DNA of 64,000 nt from Streptomyces sp. NBC_00878 (GTDB lineage: Bacteria; Actinomycetota; Actinomycetes; Streptomycetales; Streptomycetaceae): positions 2,294,001 to 2,358,000 of the forward strand of contig NZ_JAPEOK010000001.1 in the NCBI RefSeq assembly GCF_026341515.1, given 5' to 3'. Both the position numbers and the translations under genes were made by a program. The notes under the pieces are model-generated. The model made no database searches and was not told the DNA's origin. It saw only the letters and a list, made by a program, of their open reading frames with translations. Below are positions 45,524-55,009 of this stretch, one piece after another (position 1 is the first letter of the stretch; every line of letters starts with the position of its first letter).

Positions 45524-46445
45524 GACGAGCACCGTCAAGGACGGCAGCGTCACGAACAGTGGCGTCACGAACGGCGGCGGCAAGGAAGGCAACGACCTCG
45601 CCGGACTCGAAGCGGGCCTCGACGCGCTGGAGACGGTCCAGACCAGCCGCACTCCGTTCCGCAAGACCTTCGTGGAGAAGATCTTTCCCCCGATCGTCGC
45701 CGTGGCACTGGTGCTGGTGGTCTGGCAGGTCCTGGTGTGGGCGAAGGTCACCGACAGCTACAAGCTGCCTGCGCCGTCCGCGGTCTGGGACGAGGTCACC
45801 GAGGCCTGGCTCCAGGGCACGCTCCTCGAATACATCTGGACGAGCGTCTCGCGCGGCCTGCTCGGCTTCCTCATGGCCCTCGCCATCGGTACGCCCCTGG
45901 GTCTGCTGGTCGCCCGGGTGAAGTTCATCCGCGCGGCGATCGGCCCGATCCTGTCCGGGCTCCAGTCGCTGCCCTCGGTGGCGTGGGTGCCGCCGGCGGT
46001 GCTCTGGCTCGGGCTGAACGACTCGATGATGTACGCGGTCATCCTGCTCGGCGCGGTCCCGTCCATCGCGAACGGGCTCGTCTCGGGTGTCGACCAGGTG
46101 CCGCCGCTGTTCCTGCGGGCGGGCCGCACGATGGGCGCGACGGGGCTGCGCGGTACGTGGCACGTCGTGGTGCCGGCCGCGCTGCCCGGCTATCTCGCGG
46201 GTCTGAAGCAGGGCTGGGCGTTCTCGTGGCGTTCGCTGATGGCCGCGGAGATCATCGCGTCCTCGCCCGACCTGGGCATCGGCCTCGGCCAGCTGCTGGA
46301 GAACGGCCGAACCGCCAACAGCATGTCCATGGTGTTCCTCGCCATCCTCCTCATCCTGATCGTCGGTATCGCCATCGACCTGCTGATCTTCAGTCCGCTG
46401 GAGCGGTGGGTGCTGCGCACCCGCGGCCTCCTCGTGAAGAGCTGA
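45510..46445 (+). CDS. ABC transporter permease (SsuC-like)
   Basis: A 311-aa permease with six hydrophobic segments (first at about residue 55, VAVALVLVVWQVLVW) and an ATPase-coupling loop (GATGLRGTWHVVVPAALPG). It follows the SsuC/nitrate-taurine permease pattern. The N-terminal 45 residues are a Gly/Asn/Thr-rich cytosolic tail. Translation is coupled to the ATPase gene by overlap. Confidence 0.92.
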   Translation: MASTETSTVKDGSVTNSGVTNGGGKEGNDLAGLEAGLDALETVQTSRTPFRKTFVEKIFPPIVAVALVLVVWQVLVWAKVTDSYKLPAPSAVWDEVTEAWLQGTLLEYIWTSVSRGLLGFLMALAIGTPLGLLVARVKFIRAAIGPILSGLQSLPSVAWVPPAVLWLGLNDSMMYAVILLGAVPSIANGLVSGVDQVPPLFLRAGRTMGATGLRGTWHVVVPAALPGYLAGLKQGWAFSWRSLMAAEIIASSPDLGIGLGQLLENGRTANSMSMVFLAILLILIVGIAIDLLIFSPLERWVLRTRGLLVKS

Positions 46446-46451
46446 ACTCCC

Positions 46452-47189
46452 ATGCCCGCACCGGTACTTCTCGTCATCGCCCACGGCAGCCGCGACCCGC
46501 GCCATGCCGCGACGGTGCACGCCCTGGTGCGGCGCGTCCGGGCCCTGCGCCCGGGCGTACGCGTGGAGACCGGCTTCCTGGACTTCACCATCCCTTCGGT
46601 CCCGGGGGTGTTGGAGTCGCTGGCGGCGGAGGGGGTGAGGGATGTGGTGGCCCTTCCTCTCCTCCTCACCCGGGCCTTCCACGCGAAGGCGGACATCCCG
46701 GCGGTGCTGAGTGAGGCTCCCGCCCGGCTGCGGATCCGGCAGGCCGAGGTGCTCGGTCCGTCGCCGCTGCTGACCGCCGCACTCGAACGGCGGTTGTACG
46801 AGGCGGGGTTGGCGCCCGTCGACAAGTCCTCGACCGGGGTCGTGCTGGCCTCGGCGGGGTCCACGGACCCGGAGGCGATCGCGGTGATCGCGGATATCGC
46901 GGAGGAGTGGCGGCGGACCGGTTGGCGCGCCGTGCGGCCCGCGTTCGCGTCCGCGTCGTTGCCGCGTACGGAGGATGCGGTGCGGGAGTTGCGCGCTCTC
47001 GGCTGCGCGCGAGTGGCTGTCGCCCCGTACGTACTGGCTCCCGGCTTCCTGCCGGACCGGATCGCGCGGGGGGCGGCCGAGGCGGACATCCTGTCGGACG
47101 TCCTGGGCCCGGCACCGGAGGTGGCCCGCGTGCTCCTGCACCGCTACGACGCGGCGCGGATTCCTGCGCTGGCGGCGATCGGCGCCTGA
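46452..47189 (+). CDS. CbiX/SirB-family sirohydrochlorin ferrochelatase
   Basis: A 245-aa tandem-half chelatase with the metal-site VIAHGSRDPRH at the N-terminus and a histidine in TRAFHAKADIP. It would insert iron into sirohydrochlorin to give siroheme, the cofactor of the sulfite reductase at the head of the same operon. A cobalt-chelating role in cobalamin synthesis is less likely in this context. It begins 6 bp after the permease stop and ends the operon before hairpins at 47189-47343. Confidence 0.9.
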   Translation: MPAPVLLVIAHGSRDPRHAATVHALVRRVRALRPGVRVETGFLDFTIPSVPGVLESLAAEGVRDVVALPLLLTRAFHAKADIPAVLSEAPARLRIRQAEVLGPSPLLTAALERRLYEAGLAPVDKSSTGVVLASAGSTDPEAIAVIADIAEEWRRTGWRAVRPAFASASLPRTEDAVRELRALGCARVAVAPYVLAPGFLPDRIARGAAEADILSDVLGPAPEVARVLLHRYDAARIPALAAIGA

Positions 47190-47293
47190 GCCGGGGGCTT
47201 TCTTCGCCCCCGCCGCCCCTACCCGTCCCGTCCCTGGGGGCTCCGCCCCGTACAGTTTCTTCTCACGCGCGAGCGCTGATTGATCGGCCATGA

Positions 47294-47343
47294 ATAAGGC
47301 CCCGGTATTCCCTCGCATCTGCGGGGCGGATACCGGGCCTTAT
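47294..47343. terminator. Strong bidirectional terminator
   Basis: Left arm 47294-47308 (ATAAGGCCCCGGTAT) pairs with 47330-47343 (ATACCGGGCCTTAT) with one bulged C. It lies between the convergent chelatase and XRE-regulator genes, with an A/T-rich continuation in both directions. A smaller GGGGGC/GCCCCC stem is just after the chelatase stop. Confidence 0.82.
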
Positions 47344-47351
47344 CTGTGTTT

Positions 47352-48566
47352 CTAGGCTTCGATGGCCTTCAAGCCCTCGTACACCTCGCGCAAGTCGGGC
47401 GCCTCCGGAAGTTGTCGAGCCTCTACCGCTTTGACGACTTCCAGCGCTCGCCAGTGATTTGATGGGACTACGCGCCCACTGAGTATGGCTTTCTGGGCGG
47501 AGTCGCAGGCTTCGTCAAGGCGGTTGTCCGCGAGGAGAACTAGCGCCAAGTCAATGTTGGCGGAGGCCACTCGGCGCGGCCATTTGGTGATGTCATTGGA
47601 AGGGCTCAGACGCGCGATAACCTCACGCGCGTAAGGTTCTGCCGCAGCGTCGCCCAACCATGCGAGGGTAGTTGCCGTGTAGGCGAGCGCTTTTGCAGGG
47701 TCGTACTGATAATGATGCTCTTTCGGGCGCTCAGTAATTCCCAGCTTGGCAGCCATCTTCTGTACCCGCTCGATAGCCGTGTATGTCTCTGTCGCGTGGC
47801 CAAGCCTCGCGTGTGCGCGCCCTTCCTGGGCGGTTGCCTGAATCAGTGCCGACGTTCCCGGAGGCGCGACATTTTGAGCGGCTAGGGACAGTTCAAGTGC
47901 CCGCGCGTAGTCGCCATCTGTTAGCACGCGCCACGCGTCGGTTTCGTAGCACCATGCTTCGATTTCCGGGTGTTCCACTTGCCGGGCGAGCGTGACAGCC
48001 GCTTGCAGTCTGGCCGTTGCTGCATGGATCTGTTTGAGGTCGATGTGGAGCGTTGCGCCGAGGAGGGACAGCCAACCACCGACTACCAGCAAACGTCTGT
48101 GTTCCGCGAGCGTCTTGCGCGCGTCAAGCAACTGCACGACATACGCGGAGTGCTGCCGTACCCGTTCCAAGAGTTCAGCCGGAGGAGTTACCGGATAGGC
48201 GGTGGCCAATTCATCGAAGGCGCGCTCTAGTCGCGCAAGCGTTTCCGGTCCGACGTCGCTTTCCTGCACTCGGCGAGCCAATTCCCAGGCGGCCATTTCA
48301 TCGTTGTTGGCAGGCTCAGCGACTGTAATCCATCCGTTCACCGGACCGGAGGGCAGAACGTCGGAGGCAAGCAATTCGTCCAGCTCTCTGGACGTAACTT
48401 GCAACAGCTTTGCCATCTTCGGCCGCTGATGCGGTTGGGGGTCTACTTCTCCCCGTTCCCAGCGTTGCACCGTGGTGCGATCGACTTTCAGGGCATCTGC
48501 GAACTGCTCTTGGGTGTACCCGCTCGCCTTCCGGCGCTGTGCTAGACGCTGCCGCTTGCCTGCCAT
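47352..48566 (-). CDS. XRE-family regulator with TPR-like C-terminal region
   Basis: A 404-aa protein. Residues 4-58 form a helix-turn-helix (QRRKASGYTQEQFADALKV, then DRTTVQRWERGEVDPQ). The remainder is helical with TPR-like repeats (ALELSLAAQNVAPPG, EPYAREVIARLSP). Such proteins are common next to small accessory genes in Streptomyces, often as peptide- or partner-sensing repressors or activators. GC is clearly lower than in the flanking operons, suggesting horizontal origin. It diverges from the three-gene set at 48758. Confidence 0.85.
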   Translation of the reverse strand: MAGKRQRLAQRRKASGYTQEQFADALKVDRTTVQRWERGEVDPQPHQRPKMAKLLQVTSRELDELLASDVLPSGPVNGWITVAEPANNDEMAAWELARRVQESDVGPETLARLERAFDELATAYPVTPPAELLERVRQHSAYVVQLLDARKTLAEHRRLLVVGGWLSLLGATLHIDLKQIHAATARLQAAVTLARQVEHPEIEAWCYETDAWRVLTDGDYARALELSLAAQNVAPPGTSALIQATAQEGRAHARLGHATETYTAIERVQKMAAKLGITERPKEHHYQYDPAKALAYTATTLAWLGDAAAEPYAREVIARLSPSNDITKWPRRVASANIDLALVLLADNRLDEACDSAQKAILSGRVVPSNHWRALEVVKAVEARQLPEAPDLREVYEGLKAIEA

Positions 48567-48757
48567 GCCCGTACTCCGTCCGGGTGCCGTCTTCCCTGGT
48601 CAGGGTAGCCCGTGCAGCCAACGTGCCGCCTAAATGCGGCAGTTCTGCCGTGGTGCGGCCTCCGTGCAGCGCGGCAGCGTGGACAGACGCAAGGACCCCC
48701 GCGACCGCGCGACCGGTCCGGGGGCGTGGACCACCTGAAGGAAGCAGGCAGCCACCC

Positions 48758-49105
48758 ATGTACGTATCACGTCTACTCGATCGAGTGAGAGCGGCCCTGG
48801 GCCGACGCGCCCCCGGCAGACACGCCCGCCCCGCAACACCTCCTGTAGCGCCGCCTGCGCCCCGCAGGCGCCCCAGCCCGAACGTGCTGGGCGCGAGGCT
48901 GGTCGACGTGCGCAGGCAACGTAGGGGCAGGCACGCCCAGGGTGAGGCATGGCAGCCGCAGCCGCATGTGCGCTCAGAGTGGTTCCCGCCTGCCGACTGG
49001 GAGCGCACAGGCGCCATGGTCCGGCCCTACGTGGCCAACCTGGGCGAGGCGCCCAGGAGCGCGCGCACAGGCGCCCAGGGCGCCCCGTGGGGGCACGTCC
49101 AGTGA
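48758..49105 (+). CDS. Small Arg/Pro-rich accessory protein, unknown function
   Basis: A 115-aa basic protein starting MYVSRLLDRVRAALG, with RPATPPVAPPAPRRR and a C-terminal WERTGAMVRPYVANLGEAPR. No family is recognised. The ATG at 48758 has GAAGGAAG about 14 bp upstream. Its stop overlaps the next start (TGATG). Position opposite an XRE/TPR regulator suggests it is regulated by, or a partner of, that protein (inference). Confidence 0.6.
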   Translation: MYVSRLLDRVRAALGRRAPGRHARPATPPVAPPAPRRRPSPNVLGARLVDVRRQRRGRHAQGEAWQPQPHVRSEWFPPADWERTGAMVRPYVANLGEAPRSARTGAQGAPWGHVQ

Positions 49106-49311
49106 TGACGATTGAGGTCTACCGGATCAATCCGGAGACAGGCGCCCGTACTCCCGTTCGCAGCAAGCACACCGTGAAACCGGCGCGCGTGCCGGACTAC
49201 TCAAGCTCATATCCGCCTTGCTCGTGCCCGCGCTGTAAGGGCAAGGGCAGTAGAGGCAGGCTGAGTGCCCAGGTGGCCGAAGCGAACCGGCGTAGCAGGG
49301 GGGAACTGTGA
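49105..49311 (+). CDS. Small cysteine-motif protein, unknown function
   Basis: A 68-aa protein, MTIEVYRINPETGARTPVRS at the N-terminus and a CSCPRC cluster in the middle (YPPCSCPRCKGKG), which may bind metal. It overlaps the gene on each side (TGATG at its start, GTGA at its end). Proteins of this type recur beside XRE regulators in Streptomyces accessory islands, from memory. No function is assigned. Confidence 0.65.
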   Translation: MTIEVYRINPETGARTPVRSKHTVKPARVPDYSSSYPPCSCPRCKGKGSRGRLSAQVAEANRRSRGEL

Positions 49312-50183
49312 CGCGCTCGATCATCAAAGCCGCTGAATGGACGCTCGGGCCGGAAACCGCCGAGGGTGCCCCGCAGGGCATCTACTCCGCCGAGTGCATG
49401 ATGTGCGGGGTGCAGACTCAGCCAACTGACGATGAACGCTTGCCAGTTGAGGTATGGGCGTTGAAGCACACGGGCTTGAACCCGACGCATCGTCAGTTCA
49501 AGGCAACGGCGGAAACCTTCTGGCGCGTCACGCCGACAGGAGACAACCCCTACCGCGAGAGCGACGCCGAGGTGTCCGCACAGGGCGCCCAGGCGTCCTT
49601 TTCTCTCGGATCACTCTCACGGGCCTGCGATAGGTTGCCCGCGATGACTGAACTCGGACGCGTCGCCTGGCCGCCTGCCCCGATCAAGACTGAGCGGCTC
49701 GTGCTCCGTGAGTCCGAGGCCCGCGACCGTGCGGCGTTCATCGAGCTGCTGGCGTCACCAGAGGTGCACACGTACCTCGGCGGCCCCCGTCCGCGTGACG
49801 AGCTTGAGCGAGAGATGCCCGGGGTGCCCGAGCAGTGGCCCGGGAGTTTTGTCGTTGATCTCGACGGGGCGATGATCGGCCAGATCCTGCTCAGAAGAGC
49901 ACCGGAGCACCACCGCCCGGCTGCCGCGGGGAAAGCCGATCTCGGCTACCTGTTCCTGCCCCGGGCGTGGGGGTTCGGGTACGCCGCCGAGGCGTGCGCG
50001 GCGGCACTCGACTGGTTCGACGGCGTCCTTCCCGGCGAGCCGGTGGTGCTCGCCACCCAGACCGCAAACGTCGTTTCGATGCGCCTCGCGGCAAAGCTGG
50101 GGTTCACCGAGGTAGAGCGGTTCCATGCCTGGGACGCCGAGCAGTGGCTCGGCCTACGGTCCCCGGTCACGCCGTCCGATTGA
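49308..50183 (+). CDS. Fusion of a small DUF7848-like domain with a GNAT acetyltransferase
   Basis: One open frame of 291 aa. Residues 1-95 (MTRSIIKAAEWTLGPET, ECMMCGVQTQ, VEVWALKHTG) resemble the approximately 90-aa cysteine-containing protein that normally stands alone at this place beside XRE regulators. From residue 113 (MTELGRVAWPPAPIKTERLV) it is a RimJ/RimL-type GNAT with LGYLFLPRAWGFGYAAEACA as motif A. An internal ATG at 49644 with TAGGTT at 49631 could start a separate leaderless GNAT. Either a true fusion or two genes whose first stop was lost. Confidence 0.72.
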   Translation: MTRSIIKAAEWTLGPETAEGAPQGIYSAECMMCGVQTQPTDDERLPVEVWALKHTGLNPTHRQFKATAETFWRVTPTGDNPYRESDAEVSAQGAQASFSLGSLSRACDRLPAMTELGRVAWPPAPIKTERLVLRESEARDRAAFIELLASPEVHTYLGGPRPRDELEREMPGVPEQWPGSFVVDLDGAMIGQILLRRAPEHHRPAAAGKADLGYLFLPRAWGFGYAAEACAAALDWFDGVLPGEPVVLATQTANVVSMRLAAKLGFTEVERFHAWDAEQWLGLRSPVTPSD

Positions 50184-50330
50184 GCTCGGCCGTTCGGCTG
50201 CAAAGGGTCTACCCTGCGGTGGCTAGTTACCCTGTCCACACCCGCCCTGACCTGCCGCTATTTACGCGTCAGAGCCACCCACCCTTTAAGAAGGCGCTCC
50301 GCCCCCAGACCCCCGTATCGCGCTGAACGC

Positions 50331-50411
50331 GCTCGTCCTCAAACGCCGGACAGGCTGGTAGTCAGCCCCTCCGGCGTTTGAGGAGCGGGGTTCGGGGGCA
50401 GCGCCCCCGAG
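50331..50411. repeat. Dispersed palindromic repeat of the CCTCAAACGCCGG type
   Basis: CCTCAAACGCCGG (50337-50349) and its exact complement (50371-50383) flank an inner CAGGCTG/CAGCCC stem, followed by a second hairpin CGGGGGCAGCGCCCCCG (50393-50409). I recognise this as a very common Streptomyces intergenic element that often works as a terminator. It lies after the GNAT fusion gene and at the 3' side of the TIGR03086 gene. The rest of the 308-bp gap shows nothing else. Confidence 0.8.
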
Positions 50412-50491
50412 TGGTGACAATGGGGGTCCCCCCGCTCGACCGAAACCGAGAGTGGGGGAGGGTCGGGGCGGCGGGGGCGAAACAGGTCTGT

Positions 50492-51139
50492 TCAGGTGCC
50501 CGCACGGGCCAGGCGTGGGTCCCGGCCGCTCAGGCCCAGCGCCCGGGCGAAGACCGGGGCGTCGTCGGCCACCGGCACAGCGGCCGCGAAGCCGTCGTAC
50601 TGGCGGTACACGTCGCCGTGCGTGACGACGACATCGAGGACGACACGGGCCGCCGCATCCGAGATCCGGTACTCCTGACCGGTGGCAACCGCCACATCCC
50701 ACCCATGCACCGCCATCTCCTTCACGATCATCGAGGCAAGCTCGGGAGCCGCCATCGACCCCATCCCGAAATCCACCTCCCCCTCCCACACCACCGGATC
50801 CGCCCACGCGGCAACCGCCCGGTCGAGCTGGGCGGCATACGCCGACGCCCACTCCGGCCCCGCGGCGAAGTCCCGCCCGGTCAGCTCCTCGGAGAGCGGC
50901 TCGCGCAGCGCCCGATGCTCCAGACCGTGCGAGGTGTACAGCACCCAGTGGTTCACCAGAGCCCGGACATCCCAGTCCGGACAGTGCGTGGCCCCGGCGA
51001 GCTGCGCCACCGCAACCCCGCGCGCGACACGAGCGGCCTCGGCGGCACATTCGACCATGACGGGATGCAGGCTCTCCATCGTGTAGAGCACACAGGGAGG
51101 GTTCCCCTCGCCCAACTTCTTGTCCGCGTTCTTGTCCAT
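50492..51139 (-). CDS. TIGR03086-like (DinB/mycothiol maleylpyruvate isomerase fold) protein
   Basis: A 215-aa protein. The pattern HPVMVECAAEAARVARGV, CPDWDVRALVNHWVLYTSHG and MAVHGWDVAVATGQ matches the actinobacterial TIGR03086 family, a four-helix DinB-like metal-binding fold. The conserved histidines (in LVNHW and MAVHGWD) are probable metal ligands. Many members are thought to be mycothiol-dependent enzymes of unknown substrate. The start at 51139 lies 11 bp after the reductase gene, so the two probably form an operon. An internal ATG near 51080 is an alternative start. Confidence 0.83.
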   Translation of the reverse strand: MDKNADKKLGEGNPPCVLYTMESLHPVMVECAAEAARVARGVAVAQLAGATHCPDWDVRALVNHWVLYTSHGLEHRALREPLSEELTGRDFAAGPEWASAYAAQLDRAVAAWADPVVWEGEVDFGMGSMAAPELASMIVKEMAVHGWDVAVATGQEYRISDAAARVVLDVVVTHGDVYRQYDGFAAAVPVADDAPVFARALGLSGRDPRLARAGT

Positions 51140-51149
51140 GCGCCCCACG

Positions 51150-52187
51150 CTAGGGACGCGACCCCGCACCCTCTTGAACAAACGCGACAGCTTCATCGGC
51201 CAGCCGCACCAGCTCGTCCACCGGCATCGAACCGGCCGGCCGCCGCTCACGCGCGAAGTCGTTCGCGAGCCGTTGCAGCAGGTCGTTGAGCGGCGTCGGT
51301 ACGCCGTGCAACCGCCCCAGCAGGGCGATCTCCCCGTTGAGATAGTCCGCCTCGATCGTCCCCGTGCCCCGGTTCAGCGACTGCCACGACGACCCGGCAC
51401 CCCGCTCGGACCCGTCGAAGGGCTCGAAACGGATCTTGTCGGCGCGGGCCTCCTTCTGTTCCTCCTCCGAGGCGTAGGCAAGGCCCGCCGCGGTCAGCGC
51501 GGCCTCACCCTCGGCACGCACCCGGGCGTAGAGCGCGATGCCCTCCTCGCTGGTGAGCAGGCCGCTGACCGCCTCGATCGAGTTGGCGAGGTTGCCGAGG
51601 AGCTTGGCGTACTGCCACCGCGTCACGTCGGCCACGACCGGCGCCTCGAAGCGGGACGCGGACAGGTCGGCGCCGATACGCCGCGCCGTCTCGTCCGTGC
51701 CGTGCGGATACCGTCCGAGGTGCAGGATCCCGGTCAGCGGCGCACAGGCGGCGGACACCACCCCCGGCTCGACGAACGTCGCGGGCAGCCATACGCACAC
51801 CCCGTACACCCGCCGGAAGCGGCGCAGCGCGAGCCGCTGGCTCTCCACCCCGTTCTGCGCGCAGACCAGCGGCAGCCGCTCGGCGGCCGTGCCGCCGCCC
51901 GCCACGGGCACCGGTCCCCACGCCTCCAGGGCCGCCTCGCTGTCCTGCGTCTTGACGGCGAGCACGAGCACGTCCTCCGCGCCCAGTTCGCCGAGCGCGT
52001 GCGGCCCGTCCACGACGGGCGGCCGATGGGTACGCGGACCGTCGGGCGTCACCAGGCGCAGCCCCCGCTCGCGCAGCGCCTCGTACTGCGCGCCCCGCGC
52101 GACCAGCACCACGTCGTGCCCCGACTCGGCGAGGCGACCGCCGATGGCCCCGCCGACAGCCCCTGCTCCAATGACGATGTAGCGCAT
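51150..52187 (-). CDS. 2-dehydropantoate 2-reductase family protein
   Basis: A 345-aa NADPH-dependent reductase. N-terminal MRYIVIGAGAVGGAIGGRLA is the Rossmann site, and KLLGNLANSIEAVSG contains the catalytic-lysine region of PanE/ApbA. It would reduce ketopantoate to pantoate for coenzyme A, but paralogues of unknown substrate are frequent, and it is about 40 aa longer than E. coli PanE. The start at 52187 is the first Met of the Rossmann strand. It diverges from the aldo/keto reductase with a 38-bp gap containing a CATATG-centred palindrome. Confidence 0.85.
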   Translation of the reverse strand: MRYIVIGAGAVGGAIGGRLAESGHDVVLVARGAQYEALRERGLRLVTPDGPRTHRPPVVDGPHALGELGAEDVLVLAVKTQDSEAALEAWGPVPVAGGGTAAERLPLVCAQNGVESQRLALRRFRRVYGVCVWLPATFVEPGVVSAACAPLTGILHLGRYPHGTDETARRIGADLSASRFEAPVVADVTRWQYAKLLGNLANSIEAVSGLLTSEEGIALYARVRAEGEAALTAAGLAYASEEEQKEARADKIRFEPFDGSERGAGSSWQSLNRGTGTIEADYLNGEIALLGRLHGVPTPLNDLLQRLANDFARERRPAGSMPVDELVRLADEAVAFVQEGAGSRP

Positions 52188-52225
52188 ACGTCCGAGCCTG
52201 CCACAAACATATGTACGCTCCATCA

Positions 52226-53098
52226 ATGATTCCGGAAACCTTCGAGCTCGCGGGCCGGTTGCCCGTACGCCGTCTCGGTTACGGCACCGCTCAGTTGACC
52301 GGACCCGGGTACTGGGGGCCGCGCGGCGACGCCCGGGACGCGGTGGGCCTGCTGCGGCGGGCCGTGGAGCGCGGGGTCACGCTGATCGACACGGCGGACA
52401 ACTACGGTCCGTCGATCGCCGAGGCGCTCGTCGCCGAGGCCCTGTACCCGTATCCGCCCGGCCTGGTGATCGCCACGAAGGGCGGTGTCGTACGCACCGG
52501 TCCGGACGCCTGGCACATCGAGGGGCGGCCCGAGCGGCTACGGGCGATGTGCGAGGCGAGCCTACGGCGGCTGCGCCTCGACACGATCGACCTGTACCAG
52601 CTGCACCGGCTGGACCCGGACGTGCCGATGGCCGAACAGCTGGGCGCGCTCGACGAGTTGCGCCGCGAGGGCAAGATCCGGCACATCGGCCTGGACACGG
52701 TCACGGCCGAACAGCTCACAGCGGCAAGGCAGTTGACGGACGGCATCGCGTCCGTGCAGAACCGGTACAACCTCACCGACCGCGCCTCGGAGCCACTGCT
52801 GAAGCTGTGCGAGGCACACGGCCTCGCGTTCCTGCCCTGGTTCCCGCTGGGCAACGGCTCGTTGACGACGTCCCCGAAAGCGGCGGGCCGAGCAACGGCG
52901 ACGCGGGTCTGCGCGGACATCGCCGCCGCACGCGGTACCTCACCCGGCCGGATCGCCCTGGCCTGGCTGCTGCACCACTCCCCCGCACTCTGCCCGACCC
53001 CCGGCACGAGCTCCCCCGCCCATCTGGAGGAGAACCTCGACGCGGCCACCGTACGGCTCGACGCGGACGACATGTCCCGCCTCGACGCCCTGGGGTGA
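52226..53098 (+). CDS. Aldo/keto reductase
   Basis: A 290-aa TIM-barrel oxidoreductase with the AKR tetrad visible: D and Y in DTADNYGPS, K in VIATKGG, H in DLYQLHRLDP. NADPH-binding residues are expected near the C-terminus (TPGTSSPAHLEENL). Substrate unknown. ATG 52226 is preferred; 52211 would add five residues. It shares a short divergent promoter region with the ketopantoate-reductase-like gene. Confidence 0.9.
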   Translation: MIPETFELAGRLPVRRLGYGTAQLTGPGYWGPRGDARDAVGLLRRAVERGVTLIDTADNYGPSIAEALVAEALYPYPPGLVIATKGGVVRTGPDAWHIEGRPERLRAMCEASLRRLRLDTIDLYQLHRLDPDVPMAEQLGALDELRREGKIRHIGLDTVTAEQLTAARQLTDGIASVQNRYNLTDRASEPLLKLCEAHGLAFLPWFPLGNGSLTTSPKAAGRATATRVCADIAAARGTSPGRIALAWLLHHSPALCPTPGTSSPAHLEENLDAATVRLDADDMSRLDALG

Positions 53099-53118
53099 CC
53101 TTGCCGGTGCGACATTTC

Positions 53119-53149
53119 TTGACAATGTGCAGGGGGCAGACCCCAGGAT
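53119..53149 (+). promoter_or_regulatory. Candidate promoter of transglutaminase-like gene
   Basis: TTGACA (53119-53124) is followed after 19 bp by CAGGAT (53144-53149), and the ATG at 53157 begins 8 bp further on. A transcript from here would be leaderless or nearly so, consistent with the lack of a good ribosome-binding site. Confidence 0.5.
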
Positions 53150-53156
53150 CCTGGGC

Positions 53157-54090
<934 letters not shown>

Positions 54091-54119
<29 letters not shown>

Positions 54120-54471
54120 ACGGGGTTCCCTGGTGGAAGTAAAGCTGCCATCCTTCCGCCGTCCGCCGCCACAGCGAACTGCGGTGCGCGTGGCGCCCGT
54201 TGTTCTCGGTGTCGAAGGTGAGGTGGACCAGGTCCGGGCCGAGCTCGACGCCCTTCATGCGGGAGGTGACGCTCGGGCTGGATCCCGACTCCGTCGTCGC
54301 CAGGCTGGCGATGATCGAGACCCGGTCCCAGTGCCGCCCGGAGACGCCGAACTCGTGGAAGCCGGGGTGCAGCAGCGCCCCGAGGAGTTCGGGTGAGCGG
54401 CGGATCGCCGGGTCGAGGAGGCTCAGTTCGCCCTCGATGGCCGCCTCGACGGCGGGGCTGTGGTCAGCCAC
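54091..54471 (-). CDS. NTF2-like/DUF4440-type small protein
   Basis: A 126-aa protein with the NTF2-like cone-fold pattern: an N-terminal AIEGELSLLDPAIRRSPELL helix, LLHPGFHEFGVSG, and a C-terminal HRSSLWRRTAEGWQLYFHQG. Relatives include ketosteroid-isomerase-like proteins of mixed function. Its start overlaps the DUF1697 gene stop by 8 bp, suggesting co-translation. It overlaps the convergent transglutaminase-like gene at the other end. Confidence 0.85.
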
Positions 54472-55009
54472 TGGTCAGCTCCGCGAGTTTGGTGACGGTG
54501 TTCCAGTTCCGCGTGGTGGCGACGATGCCCTTCGTCATCCGGGGCTTCGACAGGGTCTCCGCCAGTTTGGAGCGGCCGAGGCCGTCGGGGGCGTAGAGGT
54601 AGAGGACGCGGTCGCCCAGGCGGAACTCCTCGGGCAGGAAGGCCTGTTGGTCGATCGACGCGAAGCGTTCCGGGCCGACCGGCTCGGAGAAGTACGTGGC
54701 GTGCAGTTGCCTGGCCTCCAGGTCGGCGGCCGGGAACGGGCAGGCGTCGAGGACGGCCCGCAGATACGCGTGGTCACGCACCAGGACGTCGACCGTGAAG
54801 CCGAAGCGCTTCTCCAGCGCCCCCGACAGCTCCGCGGCGAGCGAGTCCTCGTCGCCGTGGCCGCTGGCGAAGACGGCGTTCCCGCTCTGGAGATACGTGC
54901 CGACGTCCCCGTACCCGAGGCCTTCCATGAGGGTGCGCAGTTCGGCCATGGGGACCTTCTTGGCGCCGCCCACGTTGATGCCGCGCAGCAGGGCCGCGTA
55001 TGTCGTCAT
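54464..55009 (-). CDS. DUF1697 family protein
   Basis: A 181-aa protein. The N-terminal MTTYAALLRGINVGGAKKVP, YLQSGNAVFAS in the middle, and NWNTVTKLAEL at the C-terminus are diagnostic of DUF1697. No biochemical function is established. The ATG at 55009 is the family start; the open frame extends to 55261 but without homology. It is the first gene of a two-gene unit with the NTF2-like gene. Confidence 0.9.
   Translation of the reverse strand: MTTYAALLRGINVGGAKKVPMAELRTLMEGLGYGDVGTYLQSGNAVFASGHGDEDSLAAELSGALEKRFGFTVDVLVRDHAYLRAVLDACPFPAADLEARQLHATYFSEPVGPERFASIDQQAFLPEEFRLGDRVLYLYAPDGLGRSKLAETLSKPRMTKGIVATTRNWNTVTKLAELTSG

Noticed and set aside
48054..48429. Plus-strand frames opposite the XRE/TPR gene
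   Set aside because: Overlapping frames in several phases without motifs. The minus-strand XRE protein has a clear helix-turn-helix and continuous frame.
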